Positions 1-7,327 of a DNA stretch of 21,714 nt are shown one piece after another. The notes under the pieces were generated by a model. The model worked only from the letters and a program-made list of their open reading frames with translations, was not told the origin of the DNA and ran no database searches. Source of the DNA: Chloroflexota bacterium (GTDB taxonomy: Bacteria; Chloroflexota; UBA6077; JADZDV01); the NCBI GenBank assembly GCA_020850915.1, contig JADZDV010000140.1, positions 1 through 21,714 of the forward strand. The letters run 5' to 3'. The position numbers and the translations under genes were made by a program. The stretch's first letter is position 1. Every line of letters begins with the position of its first letter.

Positions 1-1
1 C

Positions 2-586
2 AACGCCGCCGTCCTGATCGACGCTGACGGGAACCTCGTCCCCGGCCGCCTGCCCGACGGCCGCCAGGTCCCCGCCTACCGCAAGACCCACCTCTCCAAC
101 GCCGTGATCGACGGCGTCATGTCACACGAGAAGTACTATTCTCGTCCCGGCCCCGGCTTCCCCGTCTTCCAGCTTGGCGAGGTCAAGCTCGGCATCCTCA
201 TCTGCTACGACCGCTCCTTTCCCGAGGCCTGGCGGGAGCTGACCCTCAACGGCGCGGAGATGGTCGTCGTCGTGTCCGCCACTCCCGGCTGGCGCGAGCG
301 GATGTTCCTCGCCGAGCTGTCCGTCCACGCCTACGAGCAAGAGGTCTTCGTCGTCGCCACCAACAAGGGCGGCGTCGAGTGGACCGGCGAGCGCGAGCGC
401 CACTACTTCGGCCGCTCCTGCATCGTCGCCCCCACCGGCGAGACGATCGCCGAAGGCCCCGCCCGCGAGGGCCCCGTCATCGTCTGCGCCCCGATCGACA
501 TTGGCGACGTCGAGCGTACCCGCCGCTTCCTCCAGATCTACCGCGACCGCCGGCCGGACCTCTACACCCACCTGGGCACGCCGTGA
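2..586 (+). CDS. Carbon-nitrogen hydrolase (nitrilase superfamily), 5'-truncated by the window edge
   Basis: The frame is open from the first bases, so the gene starts outside the window; 194 C-terminal residues are visible. Nitrilase-superfamily enzymes hydrolyse amides, carbamoyl groups or nitriles in the cytoplasm with a Glu-Lys-Cys triad. The Lys lies in YRKTHL (codon 83-85) and the nucleophile in LICYDRSFPE (Cys codon 203-205). The Glu must lie upstream of the window. The motif order and the segments VFVVATNKGG and IVAPTGETIAEGP fit the N-carbamoylputrescine amidase/beta-ureidopropionase-like branch, but substrate cannot be assigned. An internal GTG at 104 falls after the catalytic Lys and is not the real start. 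The stop is only 3 nt from the stop of the convergent arsM gene. Confidence 0.9.
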   Translation, partial: NAAVLIDADGNLVPGRLPDGRQVPAYRKTHLSNAVIDGVMSHEKYYSRPGPGFPVFQLGEVKLGILICYDRSFPEAWRELTLNGAEMVVVVSATPGWRERMFLAELSVHAYEQEVFVVATNKGGVEWTGERERHYFGRSCIVAPTGETIAEGPAREGPVIVCAPIDIGDVERTRRFLQIYRDRRPDLYTHLGTP

Positions 587-589
587 TCG

Positions 590-1423
590 TCAGCCCGCGC
601 CGGCCGGCTTCTTCGCCCGGATGAAGGCGCTCACCAGCCGCCCGCCAGAAGCCTCGAAGCGCGCGTAGGCCGTGTCGTCGCGGGCGCCTTCCGCCCTCGC
701 GGCCAGATCCCGCCGGTCGTACGCCCGGGTCACCTCGACGTCGACCCCCTCGAAGCCCGCGCTCGCCAGCAGCTCCCGATACGTCCGTTCCTCCAGCGCT
801 CCGGCGACGCAGCCGACCCACGCCTCCATGTCCGCTCGCAGCTCAGCCGGCAGCTCGCCCTGGGCCACCACGTCGGAGACCGCGAACCGTCCGCCCGGCT
901 TCAGCACCCGGAACGACTCCCGGACCACCTGCCCTTTGTCCGCCGAGAGGTTGATCACACAGTTCGAGATGACCACGTCTACCGCGTCGTCCGGCAGCGG
1001 GATCGCCTCGATCTGACCCTTCAGGAACTGGACGTTCGTTGCGCCCTGCTCCGCCGCGTTCTGCCGCGCCAGCTCCAGCATCTCATCCGTCATGTCCAGC
1101 CCGTAGACGAAGCCGGTCGGTCCCACCCGCCGAGCGGAGAGCAGCACGTCGATCCCCCCGCCGCTCCCGAGGTCCAGCACCGCCTCGCCCGGCCGTAGCT
1201 CCGCCAGCGCCGTCGGATTGCCACAGCCCAGCGACGCCAGCACGGCCGCCATCGGCAGCTCGCCAGACTCCTCGATGCTGTATAGGTCCGACGTGATCGG
1301 ATCACACGCGTCGTCCCCGCGGCAGGAGGCGCGGCTCCCGCTCACGGCCTGCCGCGCCCGGCTGGCGTACGTCTCTCGCACAACCTCTCGAAGGCTCTCG
1401 TCAGGAGTGGTACCCGCCGTCAT
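590..1423 (-). CDS. arsM: Arsenite S-adenosylmethionine methyltransferase
   Basis: This 277-residue cytoplasmic enzyme would methylate As(III) with SAM, giving methylated and volatile arsenicals. The SAM-binding motif I is VLDLGSGGGID (about 82-92). Family cysteines are visible at C67 (LGCGNP), C155 (SNCVINLS) and C205 (VGCVAGAL), the pattern used to bind trivalent arsenic; C34 and C40 are additional. The ATG at 1423 is chosen because AGGAGG lies just upstream on the minus strand; longer readings start before that site. It follows arsR by 71 nt on the same strand, and a perfect palindrome (1438-1453) lies immediately before its ribosome site, so ArsR control is likely. The 3' end is 3 nt from the convergent hydrolase. 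Assignment as arsM rather than another class I methyltransferase is strong because of the Cys set and the arsR neighbour. Confidence 0.93.
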   Translation of the reverse strand: MTAGTTPDESLREVVRETYASRARQAVSGSRASCRGDDACDPITSDLYSIEESGELPMAAVLASLGCGNPTALAELRPGEAVLDLGSGGGIDVLLSARRVGPTGFVYGLDMTDEMLELARQNAAEQGATNVQFLKGQIEAIPLPDDAVDVVISNCVINLSADKGQVVRESFRVLKPGGRFAVSDVVAQGELPAELRADMEAWVGCVAGALEERTYRELLASAGFEGVDVEVTRAYDRRDLAARAEGARDDTAYARFEASGGRLVSAFIRAKKPAGAG

Positions 1424-1437
1424 GGTCTCCTCCTTAT

Positions 1438-1453
1438 ATCGACGAACGTCGAT
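1438..1453. promoter_or_regulatory. Perfect palindrome before arsM, candidate ArsR operator
   Basis: ATCGACG-AA-CGTCGAT is a perfect 7+7 bp inverted repeat placed directly upstream of the arsM ribosome site, inside the arsR-arsM gap. It has the same TYGA-N6-TCGA core as the palindrome at the arsR start (1875-1898), matching it at 12 of 16 positions in the arsR orientation. Two sites with one core beside an ArsR gene suggest autoregulation plus an internal control point. Binding is inferred. Confidence 0.6.
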
Positions 1454-1494
1454 CCATCTGAGCAGCGAGACGCGGCGTAGGCCGCCGCATCCGG

Positions 1495-1869
1495 TCACGT
1501 CGCCGTGGGCGGCTCTGCTGACGCCAGCGCCCTCAGCGTCGTCGCCAGCCGCTCCAGGCCGCGGGCATCCACGGCGTAATACGCCCACAGCCCGCGGCGC
1601 GAGACGGTCACCAGCCCTGCCTCGCGCAGCACTTTGAGGTGGTGCGAGATCGTCGGCTGGCTCACCTCGAACCGCTCCACCACGTCGCAGACGCAGATCG
1701 GGCTCGCCTGCGCCGCGATCAGCCGGAACACCTCCAGTCGCCTCGGATCTCCCAGCGCCCTGAACAGCCCCACCAGTCGGCCACGCTCCCGCTCCGGCAG
1801 CGCCTGAACGGACGTCGGGTTCGCACAGCAGTCACTCGGCCGATCGCGCGCGATCATCTCGGACAGCAT
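1495..1869 (-). CDS. arsR: ArsR/SmtB-family arsenic-responsive repressor
   Basis: This winged-helix repressor, 124 residues from the ATG at 1869, should release DNA when it binds As(III)/Sb(III). The core LGDPRRLEVFRLI, the sensing motif ICVCDV (Cys59 and Cys61), the recognition helix SQPTISHHLKVLREAGLV and the wing RRGLWAYYAV are all present. An extra Cys pair at 14-15 may add a metal ligand. The start is uncertain. The longest reading uses TTG at 1893, but that codon lies inside the palindrome at 1875-1898. ATG at 1869 or 1857 is more likely. A TTGACA at 1893-1888 with GATGCT 17 nt further would put the 1857 ATG at the transcript 5' end. It is first gene of an arsR-arsM unit and divergent from the DinB-like gene. 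Confidence 0.93.
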   Translation of the reverse strand: MLSEMIARDRPSDCCANPTSVQALPERERGRLVGLFRALGDPRRLEVFRLIAAQASPICVCDVVERFEVSQPTISHHLKVLREAGLVTVSRRGLWAYYAVDARGLERLATTLRALASAEPPTAT

Positions 1870-1874
1870 CGCAT

Positions 1875-1898
1875 ATACATCGATGCTTGTCAATGTAT
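1875..1898. promoter_or_regulatory. Imperfect palindrome at the arsR start, candidate ArsR operator and promoter
   Basis: The arms ATACATCGA and TCAATGTAT flank a 6-nt centre and pair with one mismatch. On the minus strand the site contains TTGACA, a consensus -35, followed after 17 nt by GATGCT; alternatively TACATT (1898-1893) is the -10. Either way repressor bound here would block arsR transcription. The core matches the palindrome before arsM. Confidence 0.6.
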
Positions 1899-1942
1899 GG
1901 TCGATCGGCGAGGTCTGGCCACGATGTCCCGATCTCTATTTC

Positions 1943-1972
1943 TTGCCGCCCCCTCCCATCGCCACCTACAAT
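1943..1972 (+). promoter_or_regulatory. Possible promoter for the DinB-like gene
   Basis: TTGCCG and TACAAT are separated by 18 nt on the plus strand. Transcription would begin near 1979, just before a perfect 7-bp hairpin (1982-1998: GCGGGAC, ACC loop, GTCCCGC) that ends 9 nt before the ATG at 2008. No Shine-Dalgarno is visible, so the hairpin may influence initiation. This is a motif match only. Confidence 0.35.
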
Positions 1973-2007
1973 CTCCATATCGCGGGACACCGTCCCGCCA
2001 TCATGCC

Positions 2008-2514
2008 ATGCAGAGTCTTCCCGCCCCCGCCGCGCTCGGCGCCGATCTGCTCCGCCACCTTGAGGTGGCTCGTCAGGAGCTGACCTGGACCGTCGAGCAG
2101 TTCCCGGAATCGCTCGCACTGTGGTCGCCGGGCGATGGCGCCTGGAGCGCCCACCAGACCCTCGCCCACCTGCGGGACACGGAGGTCCACGCCTATGCCG
2201 TCCGCGTCTCGCGCATCCTGGCTGAGGAGACGCCCGAGCTGCCCGATTTCCCGGGCGGCCAGTGGGTCGCGACGTGGACCCCCACGGGCCCTCTCGTCGC
2301 CACCCTCGACGCCTACCTCGCCACGAGCCGCGCCTCCAGCGAGCGCCTCTCGGCCATCGACGCCGCCGCGTGGGAGCGCGTCGGCGCCCATCCGCACTTC
2401 GGCCGCCTCACCCTGCTCGGCTGGCTGGAGCGCATGCACTTCCACCTGATCGACCATCTCGGCCAGATCCTGGCCGTGCGCGCGCAGCTCCGAACACGGG
2501 GGCTGCTGCCTTGA
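2008..2514 (+). CDS. DinB/YfiT-like superfamily protein, putative metal-dependent enzyme
   Basis: This 168-residue protein has the four-helix DinB/YfiT pattern: an N-terminal helix, WSPGDGAWSAHQTLAHLRDTE with His54, and HFHLIDHLGQI with His144, His146 and His150 near the C terminus. Family members use a three-His site for a divalent metal, often to transfer thiols such as bacillithiol or mycothiol or to act on small electrophiles; the substrate here is unknown. The frame is open well upstream, but that part overlaps arsR antisense and is not protein-like. The ATG at 2008 begins family-like sequence. It is divergent from arsR, with 51 nt between its stop and the next gene. Involvement in metal or thiol stress beside arsRM is possible but unproven. 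Confidence 0.85.
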   Translation: MQSLPAPAALGADLLRHLEVARQELTWTVEQFPESLALWSPGDGAWSAHQTLAHLRDTEVHAYAVRVSRILAEETPELPDFPGGQWVATWTPTGPLVATLDAYLATSRASSERLSAIDAAAWERVGAHPHFGRLTLLGWLERMHFHLIDHLGQILAVRAQLRTRGLLP

Positions 2515-2565
2515 GCCGCCGTTTGCCATCTCGCCACGCGTTCGCGCCAGAAGGAGGCATGCTCC

Positions 2566-4314
2566 GTGACTGACCGCTACCGCCGCCGTGACGTCCTGCG
2601 TCTCCTGGGAACCGGGCTGGTTGTCGGCCTCGCCGCTGCCTGCTCTCCCGCCGCCCCGCCAGCCGCCCCGCCGACAACCGCTCCCGCCGCCAAGCCCGCC
2701 TCTGCTGGAGCCTCGCCGGCCGCGGCGGCGGTGCCAGCCGCGTCCTCGCCGGCCGCCGCGCCCGCGAGCGCTCCGGCCGCCAGCGTCCCGGCTAGCTCCA
2801 CCAGGCCGCTGACCTACGGCATGTGGAGCGCCCCTCGCATGGTGAGCCCCCACACGACCAACGACAGCTACTCGCTGGTCCACAGCGAGCTGATCTACTC
2901 GACGCTCACCCGCCAGGACGCCCAGGGGGCCATCGTGCCGGGCCTGGCCGACCGCTGGGAGGTCGCCCCGGACGGCAAGACCTACACCTTCTCTCTGAAT
3001 CAGAAGGCCGCCTGGAGCGATGGCCGTCCGGTCACAGCCGACGACGTTGCCTTCTCGCTCACGAGTCTGAGCGACCCGCGCACCAAGTCGATCTATGGCA
3101 GCCGCTTCAACAACGTCAAGGGTGTCAAGGCCTATCGCGACGGCAGCGCGTCCTCGGTGGAGGGCTACCAGATCGTCGATCCGAAGACGTTCCGGATCGT
3201 GCTCGACGCGTCCGTCGCGCCGATGCTCGGCCAGTTGGGTGTCCAGGCGGCGATCGTTCCGAAGCACATCCTGGGCAGCGCGAAGCCCGACGAGCTCGAC
3301 AAGCATCCGTTCTGGCAGAGTCCGACGGTCGGCAGCGGTCCCTTCAAGTTCGTGCGCTACCAGACCGACCAGTTCGTCGAGCTGGACCGAAACGACAGCC
3401 ACTTTCTCGGCGCCGCCAGCTTCCCCAAGCTCATCCTTCGGATCAGCAACCAGGACGTCGTCCAGGCCCAGCTTCAGAAGGGGGAGGTGGACATCGCCGC
3501 CGTCACGCCAGACGACGCCGACCGGCTGAAGGGCACCGCCTCCCTGAACGTCCTGCGCTTCCCCACTACCGTCGCCCAGGCGCTCTACGTCAACCTGGAG
3601 CGCCCGTACCTCCAGGATGTGCGTGTGCGTCAGGCGATGGCCTACGCGCTCGACCGGGCGAAGATCGCCGAGACCGCCAACGGTGACCCGGCCCTCGCCT
3701 GCAACGGGCCGGTGAACGCGCCCGCCTGGGCCATCAGTCAGACGCTCACGAAGTACCCGCTGGACCAGAACCGGGCGCGGCAGCTCCTCAAGGAGGCCAG
3801 TTGGGACAGTGCCCGCAAGGTGGTCTACCGCTACCCCACCGGCAACAAGGGGCGCGAGAAGATGGGGCCGCTGGTCCAGGACGCGTTCAAGGCAGTCGGC
3901 ATCGAGCTGGATCTGCGCCTCTCCGACTTCGCCACCCTCCAGAAGGACGCCGCCTCGGGCGAGTTCGATCTGCTCTCGCTCGGCAACCAGAACGGCTACG
4001 ACCCGGACTCGCTCGCGAACCAGTACCGGAGTGACGCCTTCCCGCCAGCCGGCGTGAACTTCGGCCGCTACAAGAACAGCCGGGTGGACGAGATCTTCAA
4101 GACCGCCGCGGTGGCCCAGGACCAGGCGCAGCGCGCGAAGCTCTACCAGGAGTTCCAGGACATCGTCACGAAGGAGCTGCCGCGTATCTGGGTCATGCTT
4201 GACCCGGAGGTCATGGCCGTCAACAAGCGCATCAGCGGCGTCGTCCCGGCACCGGCCTGGGGCATCCTCCGCAGCACCTACTGGAACATCTTCCAGTGGA
4301 AGGTGACGGACTGA
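2566..4314 (+). CDS. Peptide/nickel-type ABC transporter substrate-binding lipoprotein (SBP family 5)
   Basis: This 582-residue extracytoplasmic binding protein would deliver peptides or similar solutes to the permeases downstream. Start GTG 2566 follows AAGGAGG (2551-2557) with 8 nt spacing. The leader has a Tat-like RRRDVLRLLG and a relaxed lipobox ending LAAAC, followed by an Ala/Pro/Ser linker to about residue 80 that should span the envelope. The mature domain is SBP_bac_5-like: YSTLTRQDAQGAIVPGLADR, then WEVAPDGKTYTFSLNQKAAWSDG, a central VGSGPFKFVRYQ, and VRQAMAYALDR. It ends in IFQWKVTD. It heads the operon with two permeases, a dipeptidase and an IclR regulator. Ligand class (peptide, opine or other) cannot be decided from sequence. 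Confidence 0.93.
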   Translation: MTDRYRRRDVLRLLGTGLVVGLAAACSPAAPPAAPPTTAPAAKPASAGASPAAAAVPAASSPAAAPASAPAASVPASSTRPLTYGMWSAPRMVSPHTTNDSYSLVHSELIYSTLTRQDAQGAIVPGLADRWEVAPDGKTYTFSLNQKAAWSDGRPVTADDVAFSLTSLSDPRTKSIYGSRFNNVKGVKAYRDGSASSVEGYQIVDPKTFRIVLDASVAPMLGQLGVQAAIVPKHILGSAKPDELDKHPFWQSPTVGSGPFKFVRYQTDQFVELDRNDSHFLGAASFPKLILRISNQDVVQAQLQKGEVDIAAVTPDDADRLKGTASLNVLRFPTTVAQALYVNLERPYLQDVRVRQAMAYALDRAKIAETANGDPALACNGPVNAPAWAISQTLTKYPLDQNRARQLLKEASWDSARKVVYRYPTGNKGREKMGPLVQDAFKAVGIELDLRLSDFATLQKDAASGEFDLLSLGNQNGYDPDSLANQYRSDAFPPAGVNFGRYKNSRVDEIFKTAAVAQDQAQRAKLYQEFQDIVTKELPRIWVMLDPEVMAVNKRISGVVPAPAWGILRSTYWNIFQWKVTD

Positions 4315-4353
4315 CCGGCGTGCCAGACTCGGACTCGTGCTGCTGGCAGCCAA

Positions 4354-4386
4354 GGAGACATCTTCCGATGGAAGGTGACAGATTGA
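4354..4386 (+). pseudogene. C-terminal remnant of a second binding protein (DIFRWKVTD-stop)
   Basis: Between the binding-protein gene and the permease, one frame reads DIFRWKVTD followed by TGA. The real gene ends NIFQWKVTD followed by TGA (stop 4312-4314). At the DNA level 24 of 28 positions match from the shared ACATCTTCC onward. Upstream of this the frame gives no homologous residues. This fits a leftover 3' end from a duplicated or replaced paralogue. AAGGAG (4352-4357) and ATG 4368 could alternatively start a 26-codon peptide ending at 4448. Confidence 0.6.
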
Positions 4387-4420
4387 GGCCAGGGCGGCTG
4401 GCGGCGAGGGAGCGCGGCGG

Positions 4421-5380
4421 GTGGGCCGGTACGTCGCTCGGCGCGTAGCGGCCATGGTGCCGCTGCTGCTGGGCATCAGCGTGCTCTGCTACGCGCTGAT
4501 CAGCCTCGCGCCCGGCGACCCGGTCTCCATTCTGGTCAACCCCGAGGTCGGCGGCGTGAGCGCCGAAGACCTGCTCGCCCGCAAGCGTGCGCTCGGCCTG
4601 GACGACCCGGTGCCGGTGCGCTACGCCCACTGGCTCGGCGAGGCCCTGCACGGCAATCTCGGCTACTCGGCGGCTAACGGCCGGCCGGTGCTCGACCGGG
4701 TCGGCGAGCGGTTGGTCGGGACCCTCCAGCTCATGGCAGCGGCGCTCGGGCTGGCCGTAGTGACCGGCATCCCGCTCGGGGTCTGGGTGGCGAGCCGTCC
4801 CGGTAGCTGGGCCGACCGCCTCAGCGCCGGCAGCTCCTTCCTGGCGGCCTCCGTCCCCACGTTCTTCATCGGTCTGGGACTGATCTACCTGCTCTCCCTC
4901 AAGATCGACCTCTTCCCGACGGGCGGCATGGACACCATCGGCCAGCCGTTCTCGCTTCAGGATCGCGTCTGGCACCTGGCGCTGCCGGCGTTCGTGCTGT
5001 CCCTGGCTCATATCGGCGAGCTGCTGCGCTACACCCGCGCCAGTCAGATCGATGCCCTCCGGCAGGACTTCGTCCGAACCGCCCACGCCAAGGGGCTCCG
5101 CGTCCGACAGGTCGTTTACGGCCACGCCCTCCGCAATGCGCTGCTGCCCGTTATCACCGTGATCGGTCTGGCGATCCCGCAGCTCCTCGGCGGCACCTTG
5201 ATCACCGAGACGATCTTCCAGTGGCCCGGCCTGGGCAGCCTCAGCATCGAAGCGATCCGCCAGCGGGACTACCCGGTGGTCATGGGCGTCACCCTGGTCT
5301 CGGCCTGCGCCGTGCTGGTGGTCAACCTGGTCACCGATCTGGCCTACGCCGTGGTCGACCCTCGGATTCGGTATGAGTAG
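4421..5380 (+). CDS. Peptide-type ABC transporter permease (DppB/OppB family)
   Basis: This 319-residue inner-membrane subunit forms half of the translocation channel. The N-terminal GRYVARRVAAMVPLLLGISV, then LAPGDP and LGLDDPVPVRYAHWL, is the DppB signature. Six membrane segments fit the hydrophobic pattern. The ATPase-contact EAA-like loop reads DFVRTAHAKGLRVRQVVYGH. GTG 4421 is preceded by a weak GGGAG, and an in-frame TGA at 4376 excludes a far upstream start. The last 8 nt overlap the next permease at ATGAGTAG, which suggests translational coupling. No ATPase gene accompanies the pair in this window. Confidence 0.94.
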   Translation: MGRYVARRVAAMVPLLLGISVLCYALISLAPGDPVSILVNPEVGGVSAEDLLARKRALGLDDPVPVRYAHWLGEALHGNLGYSAANGRPVLDRVGERLVGTLQLMAAALGLAVVTGIPLGVWVASRPGSWADRLSAGSSFLAASVPTFFIGLGLIYLLSLKIDLFPTGGMDTIGQPFSLQDRVWHLALPAFVLSLAHIGELLRYTRASQIDALRQDFVRTAHAKGLRVRQVVYGHALRNALLPVITVIGLAIPQLLGGTLITETIFQWPGLGSLSIEAIRQRDYPVVMGVTLVSACAVLVVNLVTDLAYAVVDPRIRYE

Positions 5381-6281
5381 CGCCGGTCCGGCGCCGCTGG
5401 CCACGCCGATCTCAGCCAGGGCGCCAGTCATCCCTCCGCGCGCCCCGTCCTTCGGCCGACGGCTGCTGAGCCGTCCGGGCCTGCTGGTGGGCCTGGCGCT
5501 CCTGGCGCTCGCCGTCGCGGTCGCTCTGCTGGCGCCGGCGATCGCGCCGTACGATCCGCTTGCCACCAACCTGGTCCGCCCCCGCTCGGCGCCAACGCCG
5601 GAGCACCTGCTCGGTGCCGACTCGCTCGGTCGCGACGTCTTGAGCCGCCTCACTTTCGCCGCCCGGGCCTCGCTCACCGTCGGCCTCGCCTCCGTCGCGC
5701 TGAACACGCTGCTGGGCGGCGCGATCGGCGCCGTCGCCGGCTACTTCGGCCGTGTGTGGGACATGGTCCTGATGCGGCTCACCGACGTCGTGCTCGCCTT
5801 CCCGCTCTTCGTCGTCGCCGTCGCCGTGGTCGCGGTGCTTTCGCCCAGCCTGCTGAACGTCGTGCTCGTCCTCGGGCTCCTCGGTTGGCCGACCGTCGCG
5901 CGGCTGGTGCGGAGCGGGGTGCTGGCTGTGCGCTCGCTCGAGTACGTGGAAGCGGCGCAGGCCCTGGGTGCGACGGACGCTCGCATTCTCCTCCGCCACA
6001 TTTTGCCCAACGTCCTGGGGCCGATCACCGTGGCGGCGACGTTCGGCGTCGCCCGGGCCATCCTCCTGGAGGCCTCGCTCTCATTTCTGGGCCTCGGCGT
6101 CCAGCCGCCGACGCCGTCCTGGGGCAACATGCTGGCCGAGGCGCAGTCGCTGACAACGCTCGAGGCCATGCCGTACCTCTGGGTTCCACCGGGCCTCGCG
6201 ATCGCGCTGCTGGTCAGTGCCGTGAACCTGGTCGGCAGTGGCCTGCGCGACCTGCTCGATCCGACACGTACGAAGGCGTAG
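5373..6281 (+). CDS. Peptide-type ABC transporter permease (DppC/OppC family)
   Basis: This 302-residue partner permease has an N-terminal cytoplasmic extension, a first membrane helix rich in Leu/Ala/Val, the OppC-type sequence HLLGADSLGRDVLSRL, and the EAA loop EYVEAAQALGATDARILLRH. The C-terminal LGLGVQPPTPSWGNML is typical of the subfamily. It starts inside the end of the DppB-like gene (8-nt overlap), and its stop is 17 nt before the dipeptidase start. With the preceding genes it makes a binding protein plus two channel halves, leaving the energy-coupling ATPases to another locus. Confidence 0.94.
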   Translation: MSSAGPAPLATPISARAPVIPPRAPSFGRRLLSRPGLLVGLALLALAVAVALLAPAIAPYDPLATNLVRPRSAPTPEHLLGADSLGRDVLSRLTFAARASLTVGLASVALNTLLGGAIGAVAGYFGRVWDMVLMRLTDVVLAFPLFVVAVAVVAVLSPSLLNVVLVLGLLGWPTVARLVRSGVLAVRSLEYVEAAQALGATDARILLRHILPNVLGPITVAATFGVARAILLEASLSFLGLGVQPPTPSWGNMLAEAQSLTTLEAMPYLWVPPGLAIALLVSAVNLVGSGLRDLLDPTRTKA

Positions 6282-6298
6282 CACGGGAGGTAGAGGGT

Positions 6299-7327
6299 TT
6301 GGTTCAGCCACTGGACCTCGCGGCGGAGGCGCGCCGCCTGCACGCTAACGCGCTGGTGATCGACGCCTGCGCACCCATCCTGCGCGATCACCAGTACGCC
6401 CGCTACTGGGTCGCGGGCGGTGCGACGTGCGCACTCGCCACCGTTGCCCTTCACGACGACACCATGACCAGCACCATGGCGACGATCGGGGCGTTCTTCA
6501 GGCGCGCCCGCGCGCACCCGGAGACGCTGGTCGCGCGGAGCGTGGCCGACATCGAGCGAGCGCGGGCGGAGGGCAAGCTCGCCGTCGTGCTCATGTTCCA
6601 GAGCACCGCCGCGCTCGACCGTGAGGTGGACCTGATCGAGGTCTACTATCGCCTGGGCGTGCGCTCGATGAACCTGGCCTACAACCAGGCCGAGGCCGCG
6701 GGGGATGGCTGCATGGAGCCGCGCGATGGCGGCCTGACCGTCTTCGGCCGGCGCGTGGTCGCCGAGATCAATCGCGTCGGCGTCCTGCTCGACCTGTCCC
6801 ACACCGGCTATCGGGCCTCCATGGAGGCGATGGCGCTGTCAACGGCACCGGTGGCATTCACCCACTCCAACCCGCGCGCTGTCTTCGACCATCCGCGCAA
6901 TCTCCGCGACGACCAGATCGCCGCCTGTGTCGCAACGGGCGGCGTGATCGGCCTGAACGGACACCCGCTCTTCGTGAAGGCGGCCACCGCCAGCCCCGCG
7001 CTGGACGACCTCTTGCCCCACCTGGAGTACCTGGTCGAGCGCGCCGGCATCGACCACGTCGGCCTCGGCCTCGACTTCTCCCAGCCGCCGGGCGAGCAGA
7101 TGTCGATGGCGCGCTACAAGCGGATGCACGAGGAGGGGGTCTGGCCGCCCGGAACGCTCCCACCCCCGCCCTGGTACTACCCGGTCCGGGACGCCAGCCT
7201 CCTCGGGCAGTTGACGGAAGCGGTCCTCCGTCGCGGCTGGACAGAGGCCGACGTCCGGAAGGTGCTGGGTGAGAACTTCCTGCGTCTCTTCCGCTCGGTC
7301 TGGAAGGACGAGGCGTTCCCGGCATGA
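6299..7327 (+). CDS. M19 (renal/membrane dipeptidase-like) amidohydrolase
   Basis: This 342-residue cytoplasmic protein resembles peptidase family M19, zinc dipeptidases with a TIM-barrel fold. Start TTG 6299 is chosen because GGGAGG (6285-6290) lies 8 nt upstream; an earlier start would overlap the permease. Visible family sites are DLSHTG (His168), THSNPR (His189) and GLGLDF (Asp259). The usual N-terminal HxD is replaced by IDACAP, and the bridging-Glu position near LMFQSTAAL reads Gln, so the binuclear metal site is altered; I recall a branch of the family with this pattern. It may cleave the peptide imported by the preceding transporter. The stop overlaps the next start as ATGA. Confidence 0.88.
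   Translation: MVQPLDLAAEARRLHANALVIDACAPILRDHQYARYWVAGGATCALATVALHDDTMTSTMATIGAFFRRARAHPETLVARSVADIERARAEGKLAVVLMFQSTAALDREVDLIEVYYRLGVRSMNLAYNQAEAAGDGCMEPRDGGLTVFGRRVVAEINRVGVLLDLSHTGYRASMEAMALSTAPVAFTHSNPRAVFDHPRNLRDDQIAACVATGGVIGLNGHPLFVKAATASPALDDLLPHLEYLVERAGIDHVGLGLDFSQPPGEQMSMARYKRMHEEGVWPPGTLPPPPWYYPVRDASLLGQLTEAVLRRGWTEADVRKVLGENFLRLFRSVWKDEAFPA

Noticed and set aside
104..586. Nitrilase-family gene starting at GTG 104
   Set aside because: Homologous sequence including the catalytic Lys segment continues upstream to the window edge, so the gene is truncated by the window and does not begin there.
1966..4476. 836-codon open frame on the minus strand
   Set aside because: It lies antisense to the clearly recognisable binding-protein gene; its translation is Arg/Gly/Val-rich with no domain, as expected for GC-rich antisense frames.
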